60,000 bases of DNA from Symsagittifera roscoffensis. Its lineage: Eukaryota > Xenacoelomorpha > Acoela > Convolutidae. The stretch is from assembly GCF_963678635.1 (NCBI RefSeq), contig NC_087067.1, forward strand, positions 50,028,233 through 50,088,232. The letters are read 5' to 3'. The notes under the pieces are model-generated. The model saw nothing but the letters and a program-made list of their open reading frames with translations, made no database searches and was not told the DNA's origin. This document shows, piece by piece, positions 34,547 to 47,382 of the stretch (position 1 is its first letter; every line of letters begins with the position of its first letter). The position numbers and the translations under genes are program-made.

Positions 34547-37045
34547 CATGATGGTTCAGAAACGAAATCTATGTATATAACATTTTTATTTGATGTTTAA
34601 TCATCATTTAGATCGATCTACTGTAAAAATCAAGGCAATGCGCATAGTGCGAAAACATTGTATCTAAAGTTCTTTTAATTTTATTTCTCAGTTGTTTGGA
34701 TCTAAAAAAATTAAGTTTTCAGCAAAAATAAAAAAAAACGAACTTTTTTTTTAATTCAGCAAAAATCGTGAGTCTAATTCAAGCACACGAGGATTTTTGC
34801 AGTCCAAAAAACTTCAAGAAGGGAATCTTAGCCTTTATGTGGAAACACCGTTCCCGATCGAGAAGAAGACGCTTCTTCACGCCGATTTGAGAAGTCGAAG
34901 GGGTCTCGGAGAGTATCTGTAAATTGTATTTTAACAAGTTCTAAAATCCTGGGATGTCTCAAATTTAATTAATTTAACATCAAATTGATTTTCAGATAAG
35001 GAGAAGCTAGGAGTTGAAGGAAAGGGTCGATGTTTTTATCTACTGAACAAAAACAATACTAGTATAATAGTTATTTAGTAGACCTGAGTTTAGGGGTGAG
35101 CTCGTGGTCTGGAGATACTGAGACCCAGCAATGAGCTCACTATTTTGCATGTAACTAGATTAATTTGAGCGGTTCAACCGATAACCTTTCAGCTGTAAAG
35201 ATTTTATTGACCCGATAGTATGAGAATCACTTTGAAGTGGCCATGGCAGAGATGGTTAAAAGAACGTAAAGCTCCATTTAGACGCCAGCCAGTCGTTTTA
35301 GAATCTAGCGTTACTTTCCGTCGGATTGTATTTCTCGGTGAAGGTTACAATTGTGTTTTTATGGCGCTCATCATTAGCAAGAGGACTCCATGCCGAGTGA
35401 TTGCTCCAAATAAAACTCTGAAAAGTTAGCCGGAAGGAATTCTCCCGATTGAGCTTTTTAACCTAGTAAAGACCGAAAACTCATCTAAAGTGAAGGGTGT
35501 GGGATTGGCCATCCCGTCACTCCTTCAGCGGTATTTGACCAAAAATATATAAAGATATACAGGAAATCAAGCAAAAGTAGTATAGAATCTAAAACAAAAC
35601 AAAAAATATAAATTAACCGAAAAACGAAAAATTGTATAAAACGTAAAATCAGTTAAGAATATCTACCCACACGAGTTGCGATCCGACTTTCCCGTTTGTT
35701 GTTGCTGGATATATTGTTGTTAGAGGCATTTACACCAAATAAGATTGTTAAGATCGTTTTGTAGCCTGTACTGTGGGGTTATTTGAATAATTAATCTGCT
35801 AATTTGAACTGAACTTTATGCTAATTTGCATTAATTCCGAAAGGGTGAAATGATTGGAATAGAAGACCGATCCAACAGGGCAAGAAGCAGCAGCAAGGGT
35901 CCTAAGGTCAACAACAATCGACTGTTGGCTATCGTCAAAAAAAGTTGGAATCAATCTGTGGGGGGCTCGACAGTGACCGCACTATAGTGACCCTACACAG
36001 AGTTCCGAGTTTCCGATTTAAGCACCTTAAATCGGTTATTGAATGAACCCAGAGGGGTTTGATACTATAAGTACTACTACTTGTACCACCAGTATTAGTA
36101 TAGACAAGTTTTCTGAGTCAAAATATTAAGTTTTCGGTCCCCACACCAAACGCAGTTTTTGAGTTATCCATAACTTTGGGAACGGAAAAAAGCGCTAAAT
36201 TTATGAGTTCCAAATAATTCAACTAATATAACTAGACGAACAGGTTGAATTTATTCCGGACATTGTCAAAACAAATTAGGCATCAAGATCCGATTTTTAG
36301 TGATTGTCAGGAAAATGAAACAGACTGAAATCAGAAAAAAATTCAAAACTTTTGAGTCAGTGCAATAAAAAGTGTTGTTGGAATAACAAAAACTAATGAA
36401 TCAACAAGTTCTAGAACCCGTTTAACAGTAACCTTCCTGGTTGCACTTTAGTGGGCTCATCATTTTGGAGGGGTACAATTTGTAATCTTTGGCAATTTTT
36501 TTCGGCTGAAACAATTTGATTGGGTTTTTCTTTGCCTTGAGCTAGGAAAGTAGAGACCCCGTGAGCTCGGATCAACAATTTTTAGGACAAGTTTCTGAGT
36601 TTGGATAAAGAAGTTTTCCCTTAAATTTTGAGAACCACAGGACTGTTCCTTTTTTGTACCGTTAGATCAAAAGGTTTAAAAAAATTTAATTGCGAATTAA
36701 TTGTTTCTCGGAAGAATTAATCCTGAAACTTTTTTTAAACTGTTCTCAGCAAAAGTATCGGTTTTTGAAGAGAGTCCCTTTCTGGTAATGTTTTTTTTTG
36801 AGAAAGCCCTTATACCCCTACTAAACAGTAGCAACAGTTCAATAAGTCACTCTTACGTTGTTTTCGACAATTAGAAAGGGTTAATGAACATTGAAATCAC
36901 CAATCAAGTCGAGAAAAGGCTTTTTAATAGACCCCTCCCAGTTGAGGTAAACAAAATAAGCAGCTTAGCTTCAATTCGGAGGGGTCGAATTTCAAAACGA
37001 ACCCTTCCTAGTTAGTTAGTTTTGCATAAAATGGCTCTAAACTTG

Positions 37046-39214
37046 CATCCGGAAGGGTCCCAATTTTGCCAATCCGAAAGAGTGAGATTTTTGCCAATCC
37101 GCAAGGGTCCGAGACAATCCGGAAGGATCATATATTTGCCAATCTGGAAGGATCTCTTTTTTTTCTAACCCGGAAGGTTCCCAATTTTGCCAATCCGGAA
37201 GGGTGCTATTTTTAGCAATCCGGAAGGGTAATGTATTTGCTAATCCGGACGGATCCCATTGTTGCCAGTCTGGAAGGGTCCCAACTTGGCCAATCCGGAA
37301 GGGTCCCAGTTTTAACAATCTGGAAGGGTCCGAACTGTGCCAACTCAGAAGGGTCCCATTTTTGCCAACATTTCAGTCTATTTGAAGCTGAGAGTTGAGG
37401 GAAAGTTAGGAGTGGCCTCGTGGTCTGGGGATACTGAGAGTCAGCGATGAGATCACTATTTCTGCATGTAACTAATTTAGTTTGAGCGGTTTGGCAGATA
37501 GCCTTTAAGTTGTAACGACTTTGTCGACCCGATGTTAATGGGCTACACATTGAACTGGCTGGGAAGAGACGGTTGATTATTATGCTTGGAAGAAATGAAC
37601 AAACTAGGAAGGGTCTGTTTGAACTGACATGTTGACTTTTAAAAAATTAGGCCAAAATAGAGGCAAAAGACAAGGGTCCGACCCAATCCGGAAGGGTCAT
37701 TTAATTGCCGATCTAGAAGGGGCCCATTTTTTCTAATCCGGAAGGTTCCCAATTCTGCCAATCCGGAAGGGTGCTAATTTTAGCAACCCGGAAGGGTCAT
37801 ATATTTGCTAATCCGGAAGGATCCCATTAAGGCAGTCTGAAAGGATCCCAACTTGGCCAATCCGGAAGGGTCCCAGTTCTAACAATCTGGAAGGGTCCGA
37901 TCTTTGCCAACTCGGAAGGGTCCCATTTTTGCCAACATTTTAGACTATTTGAAGCTGAGAGTTGAGGGAAAGTGTTGATTCATCTCCGATAGACATGATG
38001 ATTTTTATCACTGAACAAAAGCAATAGTAATGTGATAATAAGTAGTAGCCTTGGTTTTAGGAGTGACCTCGTGGACTGGGGATACTGAGACTCAGCCATG
38101 AGATCACTATTTCTGCATGTAACTAAGTTAGTTTGCGCGGTTTGGCAGATAGCCTTTAAGTTGTAACGACTTTTTCGACCCGATGTTAATGGACCACACA
38201 TTGAACTGGCTGGGTAGAGACGGTTGATTATTTGATTATTGTGCTTGGAAGAAATGAACAAACTAGGAAGGGTCTGTTTGAACTGACATGTTGACTTTTA
38301 AAAATTCAAGCCAAAATAAAGGCACAAGACAAGGGTCCGACCCAATCCGGAAGGGTCATATATTTGCCAATCTGGAAGAAGCCCATTTTTTCTAATCCGG
38401 AAGGTTCCCAATTTTGCCTACCGCAAGGGTGCTAGTTTTAGCAACCCGGAAGGGTCATATATTTGCTAATTCGGAAGGATCCCATAAAGGCAGTCTGAAA
38501 GGGTCCCAACTTGGCCAATCCGGAAAGGTCCCAGTTTTAACAATCTGGAAGCGTCCGAACTTTGCCAACTCGGAAGGGTCCCATTTTTGCCAACCTTTCA
38601 GACTATTTGAAGCTGAGAGTTGAGGGAAAGTGTTGATTCATCTCCGATAGATCTGATGACTTTTATCACTGAACAAAAGCAATAGTAATGTGATAATAAG
38701 TAGTAGCCCTATTTTTAGAAGTGGCCTCGTGGTTTGCGGATACTGAGACTTAGCCATGAGATCACTTTTTCTGCATGTAACTAAGTTAGTTTGCGCGGTT
38801 TGGCAGATGGCCTTTAAGTTGTAACGACTTTGTTGACCCGATGTTAATGGACTGCACATTGAACTGGCTGGGTAGAGATGGTTGATTATTGTGCTTGGAA
38901 AAACTGAACAAACTAAGAAGGGTCTGTTTGAACTGACTTGTTGACTTTTAAAAATTCAAGCCAAAATAAAGGCAGAAGACAAGGGTCCGACCCAATCCAG
39001 AAGGGTCATATATTTGCCAATCTGGAATGGGCCCATTTTTTCTAATCCAATTCTGCCAATCCGGAAGGGTGCTAATTTTAGCAACCCGGAAGGGTCATAT
39101 ATTTGCTAATCCAGAAGGATCCCATTAAGGCAGTCTGAAAGGGTCCCAACTTGGCCAATCCGGAAGGGTCCCAGTTTTAAAAATCTGGAAGGGTCCGAAT
39201 TTTGCCAACTCGAA
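37046..39214. repeat. Minisatellite higher-order array (unit 2)
   Basis: Copy of 25045-27213, differing at 37446 (G instead of C). Confidence 0.9.
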
Positions 39215-40183
39215 CTTTGCCCTCGTGTATGAGCAGCCTTGTTTTGAGCTTAGTTTTAGTTGTACATTAAAAGAGAGTTAAAAGAATATAATTATGAATA
39301 TTCGAAGGACGCATGCTCAAAAAATTCCTTGGTGATTGTTTTTCTTGGCAAGCTCGAATGCATTAGTTGTTTTGCATCGAGTGGATTAGTATCCAAATCT
39401 AGCAAAAGAAATAAAAAATTCACTTAAAAAAATAATGCCGGAACGTTACCTTTACCTGACACCAGCAATTAATTGGACAGATCGGCAGCGAGTGCTATTT
39501 GCCATCTAAATGAGCAAGGCTTTCGAAGATACCGTAGGTTCGACTAGTATCAAACAGACCCTTGTTTTACAGAGGTAATTTTGGAAGCGGATGTCAAAAT
39601 CTTTGTTGCTCCAGAAAATTTTCTGCAAAAATCTATCCGCAAACACTTTATTTTTGTTATTCTTGGTATGATGTAACCTTCTGGAAAAATGCGATTAGAT
39701 AGAAATATTCACTCAGTAGGGAGTCCAATTTTTGTTTACGCCAATATCAATCAAACCGAATTGATGATAATTCGATGGTATCTTACACATAATTCAGCAT
39801 CAAACAGGTCTTTCTCGACTGAAAAAGAATTGTGTATTTATTAACTGATGCGTTCAATCCCAAACTGAGCCAAGGTGTTGCTCAAGTCAATTCGCAAATT
39901 TCAAAAAAGTTTCGAAAACTTGGATTGCTACAGGAACGATAATACGACAGAAGACGTAAGCACAACAGATCCAGTCAACGACCATGCTTCGACCGAAATT
40001 CATGTGGTATATAAACCATGCGAAGTATAAGCCAGCCGAAACCACGTAATTGTCAAATGATTGCTTTGTAACAATTAAGCAACAGTTACAAAAATCTTGC
40101 AAATATCCTTTCGACTGGATTTATACTCTGCCCATTTTCGGCTGGCGTAAGCTTCGGCTGGTATATTCACACTCAAATTTCAG

Positions 40184-41412
40184 GAGCATATGGCTCAGGT
40201 TCGAACAGAAGATGCTGAACAAAACTGGATTGAAACAATTATAAAAATTAAGAAAGATGGGGACAGCAATTCAGATCGCCAGGAACAGCAGCTCGTAATA
40301 ACTCAGACTTTCTTGTATGTCAGCTTTTTCTTCATTCTTGTTACTTTACCTACATCAGTTTTTATGGGCTGGTTCAGCTGGCGTGGTAAAGGTGATTCAT
40401 TAGACGACAATTCGCAGTTGGCAAAGGTCCTGCCGTGAAATGATACGCTCATAGTATTCGGTCTTTCAGGTTCAATTCGCTTTTATTCAACACAATTCGC
40501 CGGTTGCTAAGTTAGTTTTTGAAAAAAAAACTTAAACGAGAATTGATTGCTTCAACTATTTCATATTTTTAAAAAACATTTTTGAATTTTGCCGTAAAGC
40601 ACAAATCTTCTTCTACGTAAAAAAGAGCAGGAAAACAGGAAAAAAATTCGTTTTGTACCATTTTTTTGTTCACGAATGAAAAGTAAAAAAAATCAAAATA
40701 TAATTATGTTTTTGGTCCATTTTCTTGACAAATTGATTCTTATTTAGTCTGAGAAGGGAAAAAAGTTTAAATTGGTTTGCTCCAAGCAGTTTTGAGTGCC
40801 TCGAAAAACTCCATTACGATTATAAATGGTATCGTATTGAAACTTTGTAAGTTCTGAACAACATTATTCTAGGAAAAAAATTAAAAAACTGTTTTATTTT
40901 CAAGGAAAATAGTCAAAATTGTTCACTCAAAAACAAAACATTTTTTCTTCAAAAATTGCGTTGTAAATCATAATTAAAAGAGTTTTAATCTGACAATATC
41001 TTCACGGTTATAAAGTAATCTCTGAGGCAATCAAAAATTGCTCAGAAAAAAATTACCTTAAAAGAGAGTCTTTGGTCAGTTTCACCATATTACTAAAAAT
41101 CATCCTCTGCACCCGAAACTTTTTATTAAAAGATGTTAATACAAACTGTTTATCATTTCACACTAACCGGACATGATTGTGCTCTTCTTTTGTCAATGTT
41201 TCTACGATTTCATCTTTCTGCTCAAACCCTTTCTCTATTCGCGTCGGAATGCATTCATCAAAATGAAGCTGAAGGAGAGAAAAGGAATGTGCTGCTGCTG
41301 CTGCCGTTGCCCTTCCTGCTGCCGATGTTGCTGCAGCGCTGATAGTGACAATGACTCAGATCCAATCAACTTGGAAACCCTGCAAAAATCTCGAAAACTC
41401 TCGGAAATTTAG
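40184..41412 (+). pseudogene. GPCR 3' exons, copy C
   Basis: TM6 exon 40184-40426 and TM7 exon 41133-41412. Differs from copy B by T to G at 40228 (Cys to Trp). KPFLY, the Ser in the cysteine tail and the TM7 frameshift are shared with B. Confidence 0.6.
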
Positions 41413-41632
41413 CAAGGATAGCAGAGAATCTTCAAGTTTGATGATGTAGTGAATTCTGTGATAAGATAGTCAATCTTTTATAATGTAGAAGGCCGTTAAA
41501 AACCCTGAATATATTTTCAGAAACCATATGATTGATATTGCAGATCAACAAGCGATCTTCCCCTTTTTGAGAAATTCTCAACATTTGGACGGACGGGAGT
41601 AACTCTAGAGGAACCCATATCACATGATAAAG

Positions 41633-42001
41633 TGAGAATGGGAGACAAAGGCTTGAACATCTACAATAAGTTGTCCTGAAACAAAGCTCGCGGCGACTCC
41701 GGATTAAGTCTAGCGAGGAAGAAAGGTGCAATGTGTTTCTTTAAATCATGTAATCAAGGCATTTCTTCAGAACGCTATGAAGGGGAAAACCTCAGAAATA
41801 AAGGTCTTGAGCATTATCTTTGTCGTGTATCCGAGGTTAGGGGTTGAAAAAGATGATCAGTCTAGTGATTCTCTGGAGAATCAAACGAAGATCAATGAAA
41901 TCAGAAGATTCGCCAATGAGAGGTCTGACAGCCAACTTGATACTCATCGCTCGCTTATAAGACCTGGATGTTACTCGAAACTGTCAAAGAGATGGGAGTA
42001 A
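41633..42001 (+). pseudogene. Unknown repeat-family ORF-I, shortened unit
   Basis: The left part of the frame is missing because receptor module C joins it here. A 36-base insertion (starting acaataagttgtcctg) and a deletion of about 26 bases distinguish it from units 1 and 2. The codon that is TAG there is CAG here, giving an ATG-to-TAA frame of 91 codons at 41726-42001 that includes KINEIRRFANERSDSQ. It ends shortly before the junction with minisatellite DNA. Confidence 0.45.
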
Positions 42002-42179
42002 CAGTACGTGTCAGGCATCATGATCAACTCATAGAGCCTGTTCTTGAATTCCGAGGCAGGTGGCGCCTACATGAATTTCGAAGTGGCCGAACTTTTAAAA
42101 ATCTGGACGTATAAGTTGATCGGGATAGAAGTCCTGATTGAAGTCGAGATAGAATAGAGAGTGAGAGAGTGAGAGAGAT

Positions 42180-42200
42180 AGAGATAGAGAAGGGTCCGAC
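42180..42200. other. Deletion junction GA tract / minisatellite
   Basis: GATAGAGAAG, which in other units continues TCCTGTCACTCG, here continues GGTCCGACCCAATCC, the minisatellite start that elsewhere follows AAAAGACAAG. The shared AAG(G) gives about 3-4 bases of microhomology. Confidence 0.8.
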
Positions 42201-44383
42201 CCAATCCGGAAGGGTCATTTAATTGCCGATCTAGAAGGGGCCCATTTTTTCTAATCCGGAAGGTTCCCAATTCTGCCAATCCGGAAGGGTGCTAATTTTA
42301 GCAACCCGGAAGGGTCATATATTTGCTAATCCGGAAGGATCCCATTAAGGCAGTCTGAAAGGATCCCAACTTGGCCAATCCGGAAGAGTCCCAGTTCTAA
42401 CAATCTGGAAGGGTCCGATCTTTGCCAACTCGGAAGGGTCCCATTTTTGCCAACATTTTAGACTATTTGAAGCTGAGAGTTGAGGGAAAGTGTTGATTCA
42501 TCTCCGATAGACATGATGATTTTTATCACTGAACAAAAGCAATAGTAATGTGATAATAAGTAGTAGCCTTGGTTTTAGGAGTGGCCTCGTGGTCTGGGGA
42601 TACTGAGAGTCAGCCATGAGATCACTATTTCTGCATGTAACTAATTTAGTTTGAGCGGTTTGGCAGATAGCCTTTAAGTTGTAACGACTTTGTCGACCCG
42701 ATGTTAATGGGCTACACATTGAACTGGCTGGGAAGAGACGGTTGATTATTATGCTTGGAAGAAATGAACAAACTAGGAAGGGTCTGTTTGAACTGACATG
42801 TTGACTTTTAAAAAATTAGGCCAAAATAGAGGCAAAAGACAAGGGTCCGACCCAATCCGGAAGGGTCATTTAATTGCCGATCTAGAAGGGGCCCATTTTT
42901 TCTAATCCGGAAGGTTCCCAATTCTGCCAATCCGGAAGGGTGCTAATTTTAGCAACCCGGAAGGGTCATATATTTGCTAATCCGGAAGGATCCCATTAAG
43001 GCAGTCTGAAAGGATCCCAACTTGGCCAATCCGGAAGGGTCCCAGTTCTAACAATCTGGAAGGGTCCGATCTTTGCCAACTCGGAAGGGTCCCATTTTTG
43101 CCAACATTTTAGACTATTTGAAGCTGAGAGTTGAGGGAAAGTGTTGATTCATCTCCGATAGACATGATGATTTTTATCACTGAACAAAAGCAATAGTAAT
43201 GTGATAATAAGTAGTAGCCTTGGTTTTAGGAGTGACCTCGTGGACTGGGGATACTGAGACTCAGCCATGAGATCACTATTTCTGCATGTAACTAAGTTAG
43301 TTTGCGCGGTTTGGCAGATAGCCTTTAAGTTGTAACGACTTTTTCGACCCGATGTTAATGGACCACACATTGAACTGGCTGGGTAGAGACGGTTGATTAT
43401 TTGATTATTGTGCTTGGAAGAAATGAACAAACTAGGAAGGGTCTGTTTGAACTGACATGTTGACTTTTAAAAATTCAAGCCAAAATAAAGGCACAAGACA
43501 AGGGTCCGACCCAATCCGGAAGGGTCATATATTTGCCAATCTGGAAGAAGCCCATTTTTTCTAATCCGGAAGGTTCCCAATTTTGCCTACCGCAAGGGTG
43601 CTAGTTTTAGCAACCCGGAAGGGTCATATATTTGCTAATTCGGAAGGATCCCATAAAGGCAGTCTGAAAGGGTCCCAACTTGGCCAATCCGGAAAGGTCC
43701 CAGTTTTAACAATCTGGAAGCGTCCGAACTTTGCCAACTCGGAAGGGTCCCATTTTTGCCAACCTTTCAGACTATTTGAAGCTGAGAGTTGAGGGAAAGT
43801 GTTGATTCATCTCCGATAGATCTGATGACTTTTATCACTGAACAAAAGCAATAGTAATGTGATAATAAGTAGTAGCCCTATTTTTAGAAGTGGCCTCGTG
43901 GTTTGCGGATACTGAGACTTAGCCATGAGATCACTTTTTCTGCATGTAACTAAGTTAGTTTGCGCGGTTTGGCAGATGGCCTTTAAGTTGTAACGACTTT
44001 GTTGACCCGATGTTAATGGACTGCACATTGAACTGGCTGGGTAGAGATGGTTGATTATTGTGCTTGGAAAAACTGAACAAACTAAGAAGGGTCTGTTTGA
44101 ACTGACTTGTTGACTTTTAAAAATTCAAGCCAAAATAAAGGCAGAAGACAAGGGTCCGACCCAATCCAGAAGGGTCATATATTTGCCAATCTGGAATGGG
44201 CCCATTTTTTCTAATCCAATTCTGCCAATCCGGAAGGGTGCTAATTTTAGCAACCCGGAAGGGTCATATATTTGCTAATCCAGAAGGATCCCATTAAGGC
44301 AGTCTGAAAGGGTCCCAACTTGGCCAATCCGGAAGGGTCCCAGTTTTAACAATCTGGAAGGGTCCGAATTTTGCCAACTCGAA
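42192..44383. repeat. Minisatellite higher-order array (shortened unit)
   Basis: Begins abruptly at the deletion junction. It holds one chimeric higher-order unit (about 42192-42840): its left array and core start match the second unit of the other copies, and the core then switches near 42575 to the sequence of the first unit (CTCGTGGTCTGGGGATACTG). The rest matches units 1 and 2. Confidence 0.85.
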
Positions 44384-45352
44384 CTTTGCCCTCGTGTATG
44401 AGCAGCCTTGTTTTGAGCTTAGTTTTAGTTGTACATTAAAAGAGAGTTAAAAGAATATAATTATGAATATTCGAAGGACGCATGCTCAAAAAATTCCTTG
44501 GTGATTGTTTTTCTTGGCAAGCTCGAATGCATTAGTTGTTTTGCATCGAGTGGATTAGTATCCAAATCTAGCAAAAGAAATAAAAAATTCACTTAAAAAA
44601 ATAATGCCGGAACGTTACCTTTACCTGACACCAGCAATTAATTGGACAGATCGGCAGCGAGTGCTATTTGCCATCTAAATGAGCAAGGTTTTCGAAGATA
44701 CCGTAGGTTCGACTAGTATCAAACAGACCCTTGTTTTACAGAGGTAATTTTGGAAGCGGATGTCAAAATCTTTGTTGCTCCAGAAAATTTTCTGCAAAAA
44801 TCTATCCGCAAACACTTTATTTTTGTTATTCTTGGTATGATGTAACCTTCTGGAAAAATGCGATTAGATAGAAATATTCACTCAGTAGGGAGTCCAATTT
44901 TTGTTTACGCCAATATCAATCAAACCGAATTGATGATAATTCGATGTTATCTTACACATAATTCAGCATCAAACAGGTCTTTCTCGACTGAAAAAGAATT
45001 GTGTATTTATTAACTGATGCGTTCAATCCCAAACTGAGCCAAGGTGTTGCTCAAGTCAATTCGCAAATTTCAAAAAAGTTTCGAAAACTTGGATTGCTAC
45101 AGGAACGATAATACGACAGAAGACGTAAGCACAACAGATCCAGTCAACGACCATGCTTCGACCGAAATTCATGTGGTATATAAACCATGCGAAGTATAAG
45201 CCAGCCGAAACCACGTAATTGTCAAATGATTGCTTTGTAACAATTAAGCAACAGTTACAAAAATCTTGCAAATATCCTTTCGACTGGATTTATACTCTGC
45301 CCATTTTCGGCTGGCGTAAGCTTCGGCTGGTATATTCACACTCAAATTTCAG

Positions 45353-46581
45353 GAGCATATGGCTCAGGTTCGAACAGAAGATGCTGAACAAAACTGGATT
45401 GAAACAATTATAAAAATTAAGAAAGATGGGGACAGCAATTCAGATCGCCAGGAACAGCAGCTCGTAATAACTCAGACTTTCTTGTATGTCAGCTTTTTCT
45501 TCATTCTTGTTACTTTACCTACATCAGTTTTTATGGGCTGGTTCAGCTGGCGTGGTAAAGGTGATTCATTAGACGACAATTCGCAGTTGGCAAAGGTCCT
45601 GCCGTGAAATGATACGCTCATAGTATTCGGTCTTTCAGGTTCAATTCGCTTTTATTCAACACAATTCGCCGGTTGCTAAGTTAGTTTTTGAAAAAAAAAC
45701 TTAAACGAGAATTGATTGCTTCAACTATTTCATATTTTTAAAAAACATTTTTGAATTTTGCCGTAAAGCACAAATCTTCTTCTACGTAAAAAAGAGCAGG
45801 AAAACAGGAAAAAAACTCGTTTTGTACCATTTTTTTGTTCACGAATGAAAAGTAAAAAAAATCAAAATATAATTATGTTTTTGGTCCATTTTCTTGACAA
45901 ATTGATTCTTATTTAGTCTGAGAAGGGAAAAAAGTTTAAATTGGTTTGCTCCAAGCAGTTTTGAGTGCCTCGAAAAACTCCATTACGATTATAAATGGTA
46001 TCGTATTGAAACTTTGTAAGTTCTGAACAACATTATTCTAGGAAAAAAATTAAAAAACTGTTTTATTTTCAAGGAAAATAGTCAAAATTGTTCACTCAAA
46101 AACAAAACATTTTTTCTTCAAAAATTGCGTTGTAAATCATAATTAAAAGAGTTTTAATCTGACAATATCTTCACCGTTATAAAGTAATCTCTGAGGCAAT
46201 CAAAAATTGCTCAGAAAAAAATTACCTTAAAAGAGAGTCTTTGGTCAGTTTCACCATATTACTAAAAATCATCCTCTGCACCCGAAACTTTTTATTAAAA
46301 GATGTTAATACAAACTGTTTATCATTTCACACTAACCGGATATGATTGTGCTCTTCTTTTGTCAATGTTTCTACGATTTCATCTTTCTGCTCAAACCCTT
46401 TCTCTATTCGCGTCGGAATGCATTCATCAAAATGAAGCTGAAGGAGAGAAAAGGAATGTGCTGCTGCTGCTGCCGTTGCCCTTCCTGCTGCCGATGTTGC
46501 TGCTGCGCTGATAGTGACAATGACTCAGATCCAATCAACTTGGAAACCCTGCAAAAATCTCGAAAACTCTCGGAAATTTAG
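45353..46581 (+). pseudogene. GPCR 3' exons, copy D
   Basis: TM6 exon 45353-45595 and TM7 exon 46302-46581. Shares Trp with copy C, but keeps copy A states at several places (GATATGATT near 46340, CACCGTTAT in the intron, GCTGCTGCGC, so Cys rather than Ser in the tail). Has KPFLY and the common frameshift. Confidence 0.6.
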
Positions 46582-46801
46582 CAAGGATAGCAGAGAATCT
46601 TCAAGTTTGATGATGTAGTGAATTCTGTGATAAGATAGTCAATCTTTTATAATGTAGAAGGCCGTTAAAAACCCTGAATATATTTTCAGAAACCATATGA
46701 TTGATATTGCAGATCAACAAGCGATCTTCCCCTTTTTGAGAAATTCTCAACATTTGGACGGACGGGAGTAACTCTAGAGGAACCCATATCACATGATAAA
46801 G

Positions 46802-47170
46802 TGAGAATGGGAGACAAAGGCTTGAACATCTACAATAAGTTGTCCTGAAACAAAGCTCGCGGCGACTCCGGATTAAGTCTAGCGAGGAAGAAAGGTGCAA
46901 TGTGTTTCTTTAAATCATGTAATCAAGGCATTTCTTCAGAACGCTATGAAGGGGAAAACCTCAGAAATAAAGGTCTTGAGCATTATCTTTGTCGTGTATC
47001 CGAGGTTAGGGGTTGAAAAAGATGATCAGTCTAGTGATTCTCTGGAGAATCAAACGAAGATCAATGAAATCAGAAGATTCGCCAATGAGAGGTCTGACAG
47101 CCAACTTGATACTCATCGCTCGCTTATAAGACCTGGATGTTACTCGAAACTGTCAAAGAGATGGGAGTAA
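46802..47170 (+). pseudogene. Unknown repeat-family ORF-I, third long unit
   Basis: Same structure as the shortened-unit copy, including the 36-base insertion and CAG instead of TAG. It is followed by the second ORF of the family, which the shortened unit lacks. Confidence 0.45.
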
Positions 47171-47382
47171 CAGTACGTGTCAGGCATCATGATCAACTCA
47201 TAGAGCCTGTTCTTGAATTCCGAGGCAGGTGGCGCCTACATGAATTTCGAAGTGGCCGAACTTTTAAAAATCTGGACGTATAAGTTGATCGGGATAGAAG
47301 TCCTGATTGAAGTCGAGATAGAATAGAGAGTGAGAGAGTGAGAGAGATAGAGATAGAGAAGTCCTGTCACTCGCACCAACTG

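Larger units (their letters stand above)
29646..41639. repeat. 12,001-bp tandem unit 2
   Basis: Head-to-tail copy of unit 1. At its right end, after GATAAAGTG, it continues with GAGAATGGGAGACAAAGG, the sequence that follows the same words at 18900, rather than returning to the unit start. The native order therefore appears to be receptor module followed by the decayed ORF family, and the 29.64-kb join is the duplication breakpoint. Confidence 0.95.
41640..46808. repeat. Shortened 5,169-bp repeat unit
   Basis: Corresponds to the 12-kb unit with about 6.8 kb missing between the GA-rich tract (19.44 kb equivalent) and the second minisatellite array. It carries receptor module D and one extra chimeric higher-order unit. 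Offsets of 5,169 bases relate 37411-41800 to 42580-46970. Confidence 0.9.
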
